Assembly: GCF_008831285.2 (NCBI RefSeq)
Contig: NC_045139.1
Coordinates: forward strand, 20,752,412 to 20,816,411
Direction of reading: 5' to 3'
Length of the DNA: 64,000 bases
Source of the DNA: Nymphaea colorata
Lineage: Eukaryota > Streptophyta > Magnoliopsida > Nymphaeales > Nymphaeaceae
The position numbers and the translations under genes are program-made. Positions 61,628 through 64,000 of the stretch are shown here, in pieces. Within the stretch, counting starts at the first letter, position 1, and every line of letters begins with the position of its first letter. A model generated the notes under the pieces. The model had not been told where the DNA came from. It saw nothing but the letters and a program-made list of their open reading frames with translations, and searched no databases.

Positions 61628-63387
61628 TTCTTCGAAAAATTTTTGGTTTTTAGAGTGCTCCAGAAAAAATAAAGTTTTATATCAAAAATAAAGATAAAGG
61701 GAGTCACCCGTCAATACGAGGATCGACCATTCCCGGCCCCTTTACTGGGGGTAATTAATCCAAGGGCTATGCTTATTCTTGATGCATTTTGTGTCGGCTT
61801 AAACATCTTTTTTATTTTAAATGTGGTGTGGTGTTCAAGAAGTGTTGAAATTTTGATGTTTCAAACTTTTGAAAACGTTCTTGAAGAATCACTTGGGAGT
61901 GTAAAACATTTTGATTTAAAAAAATCTTGAATTGAGAAATCTTTACAAATACCATTTGAAAATATTGGAAAATCATTTTTGAAGTGGATTTGGTGTTCTC
62001 TTAAGATTTTAAGTAGGTTTGAAGTTTTGCTCTAATTTGGTTACTACCTAGTTAGAGTTTCATCTCATCTTGCTTAAGTTCATTTGAAAAGGTGCTTGTA
62101 ATCATAAGTGATGTTGAGTGAGTGTGAATACATGAATACATTGATCATTTATGATTAGAAGATCATAATTCATTCATACCATAACATTTATCTAAAAGCA
62201 TTCTTACCATCACATACATCTAAACTTGTCATTTTTAATTATAAGATTGTCATAAATATTGTTATGGAAAGAGAAAAGTTTTTGAAAATAGAGTTGAGTT
62301 GTAGACCATGAAGCATGATTCTAATATTGGGTCATTACTTGATTTTTGGTCTTGGTGAAGTCGACAAATAGGAAGTTAAAACCTTAGATCTTCGGAGAAA
62401 AATATCCAAAATAATAAAAAAGATGAAATACTCCCATAGAAAGAAAGAGAAAGAAAAAGATTTTAAAGATCACTAAATGAAAGATTTTTAAAAGAGGAGG
62501 AGATACATATCTTTATATGTATTTTATATACATATATACGTACAAGTATATATATATATATATACATATGTATGTGAAAACTTTTGAAAATAAAGTATTA
62601 ACTTAAATAGAGATGAAAAACAAGTTCTTAAAAAGGAGAGAGAGAAAGAGATGCACATATACGTGCACATATACGTGTACATACTAACAAGAGATGCACA
62701 TATAGTTGGGTCAAGAAAGCTCTTAATTGAGCTAAATTGTACTTTGACTGAGTTTAGTCAAAGTGGGTTTGGTTCGGTCAAAGTCTATTTTCGTCCATTA
62801 ATTGGATCATGAGACAGACTTACGTTTTGACTGTGTTGAGCCCATGGTGACCGAACCTAGCTAGAATTGGCACCACATTTGAGTGCACCCGAGTCAAACC
62901 TACTTGGATTAAGTAGGTTAGGTGAGTTTGACCAGTCTAGTAATTGCTTCCTTGAAAATGATTTTTTTCTTTAAGGAGGACCTGGTTAAAGAAGAGAGAG
63001 AGACATTAATGTCTCTCTTCTTGAAAATGACTTTTCTTCAATTAATTTGAGAGAAAATATTTATTTGTTATTTTTTTGACATGGAGGGGGCATGGCCCGT
63101 GGGGGGCTCTTGACCACACGGGCTAGGTGGGGCCCACACGTGGGTCCCACGTAGCATTTTAGACTGAATTAGATCCAATTCTTGGATCTAAGTCAAAATT
63201 TGCGTTTTGCAATTGAATTTGGACTCGTAATCCTGCATTGGGATTCGTGTATCGGGTTAAATTCACGATTTGAATCTAATTGTTCTTTAGATTCGAAATT
63301 GGCTTTGAAATTGCAAATTTTCACAATTCTTTTGTGAAATTTTCACATTGCTTCAATTTTGATGTGGAAAAATTTGGGGTGTTAACA
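61628..63387 (-). mobile_element. LTR copy C, truncated relative of the solo LTR
   Basis: The minus strand starts TGTTAACACCCC at 63387. Positions 63387-62711 are nearly identical to 61464-60735 of the solo LTR apart from two small indels (near 63020 and 63213). Below about 62706 similarity is lost until 61697-61790, which is only moderately similar to 57732-57830. About 2 kb of the solo-LTR middle, including the TATA box, is absent. The right side carries a polypurine-tract complement at 63388-63402, so it is a 3' LTR of an element extending out of the window. The lower limit is uncertain. Confidence 0.6.
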
Positions 63388-64000
63388 GATGCCCCTCTTT
63401 GCTGTTAAGCAAATTGAATAATTTGCTTAATAGCAAAGATTCACGCACCAAATTTTTGCAAATCGTTTGGAAAATCCATTTTTCAAATGATGTTGAACCA
63501 TCCTCGCTCGAGGGAAAATGCTAGGCATAGACCTGAAATAAGAAGATTTTTCTCCATCTCATTGGAGACTTTGTAGAGGAATTAATGTTGGTTGAAAAAT
63601 TTTGTAATTGTGAAAGTTTTTGCATTTGATGCTTGGAGAAATTTGCCCTCGATGCCTTCTAAACCATTGGCAAGTGCTTTTTCTCTCCTTTTACTTAGTT
63701 TTTCACATACTCGCTTTTGCTTTTGAATTTTGATTTTCTTTTTGAGCCACCCTTCACTCTTGGGAGAAATTCCTCACCACCCCAAAAGCTACTACGGAGT
63801 TCCACCGCTTTGGCGGTTTTGTGTAGTTTGCTTTGTGTAATATCAAGTCTATCGGGCTTTCTTCTGAACCCTTGTAACAAGCTTTGGGCCGGTAACTCCT
63901 AGACCAGTTGGCCTCAGGGTACCAAATGTAAAACACTCCCCGGGCTTACTTGCTCGAATTCAGAAGGCTTTAGGAGACTTAATATAAGCAAAATGTTCAT
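63388..64000 (-). mobile_element. internal 3' end of the element with LTR copy C
   Basis: The minus strand ends GCAAAGAGGGGCATC next to the LTR (polypurine tract), preceded by an 18-bp-stem hairpin at 63398-63437. The remaining 560 bp holds no recognisable coding domain. The element continues past the window edge. Confidence 0.55.

Overview
This window looks like nuclear DNA of a flowering plant. It is AT-rich and gene-poor. It has intron-split genes with GT/AG borders, plant gene families (a class I TCP factor and a YSL metal transporter), and many decayed plant mobile elements: Ty1/copia, long-LTR elements, PIF/Harbinger, FAR1/MULE, CACTA, MITEs and an endogenous pararetrovirus. The species cannot be fixed from the sequence. 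There are no bacterial operons, CRISPR arrays or recognisable rRNA or tRNA genes.

Layout. 1-7.0 kb holds one gene, a TCP20-type transcription factor (3549-4376, +). The family's usual N-terminal start is cut off by an in-frame TAA and survives only as a 12-codon upstream ORF. 7-12.9 kb is non-coding, with microsatellites, a Tourist-like MITE and a 240-290 bp tandem duplication. 12.9-16.65 kb is a decayed Ty1/copia element on the minus strand. 17.0-24.75 kb is a rearranged endogenous caulimovirid: a deletion-derived copy on the minus strand (protease, RT) faces a longer copy on the plus strand (promoter, primer site, movement-like, coat, Cys-rich and protease regions). 25.86-31.04 kb is the only clearly intact multi-exon gene, a seven-exon YSL4/YSL6-type transporter on the minus strand, 678 codons with consistent splice phases.

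32-53 kb is a repeat-rich tract: a CACTA terminus, a PIF/Harbinger remnant (Myb/SANT-like part plus the C-terminal third of a DDE transposase), a 0.9 kb element with a 7-bp target duplication, a FAR1/MULE-type pseudogene between two 'GAGATAA' repeat arrays, a ~140-bp satellite-like array, a DUF4283/zinc-knuckle LINE-ORF1-like pseudogene and a second Myb/SANT-like pseudogene. 54-64 kb is made of long-LTR retroelement pieces in minus orientation, including a solo LTR of 3,823 bp flanked by a perfect 5-bp target duplication. Polypurine-tract borders there carry a hairpin that is kept in shape but not in sequence.

The two host genes show no functional link: one is a nuclear growth regulator and the other a membrane metal-chelate transporter. 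The rest records successive insertion, deletion and recombination of mobile DNA. The points most worth checking are the TCP20 N-terminal stop, the facing pararetroviral copies, and the solo LTR with its neighbouring borders.
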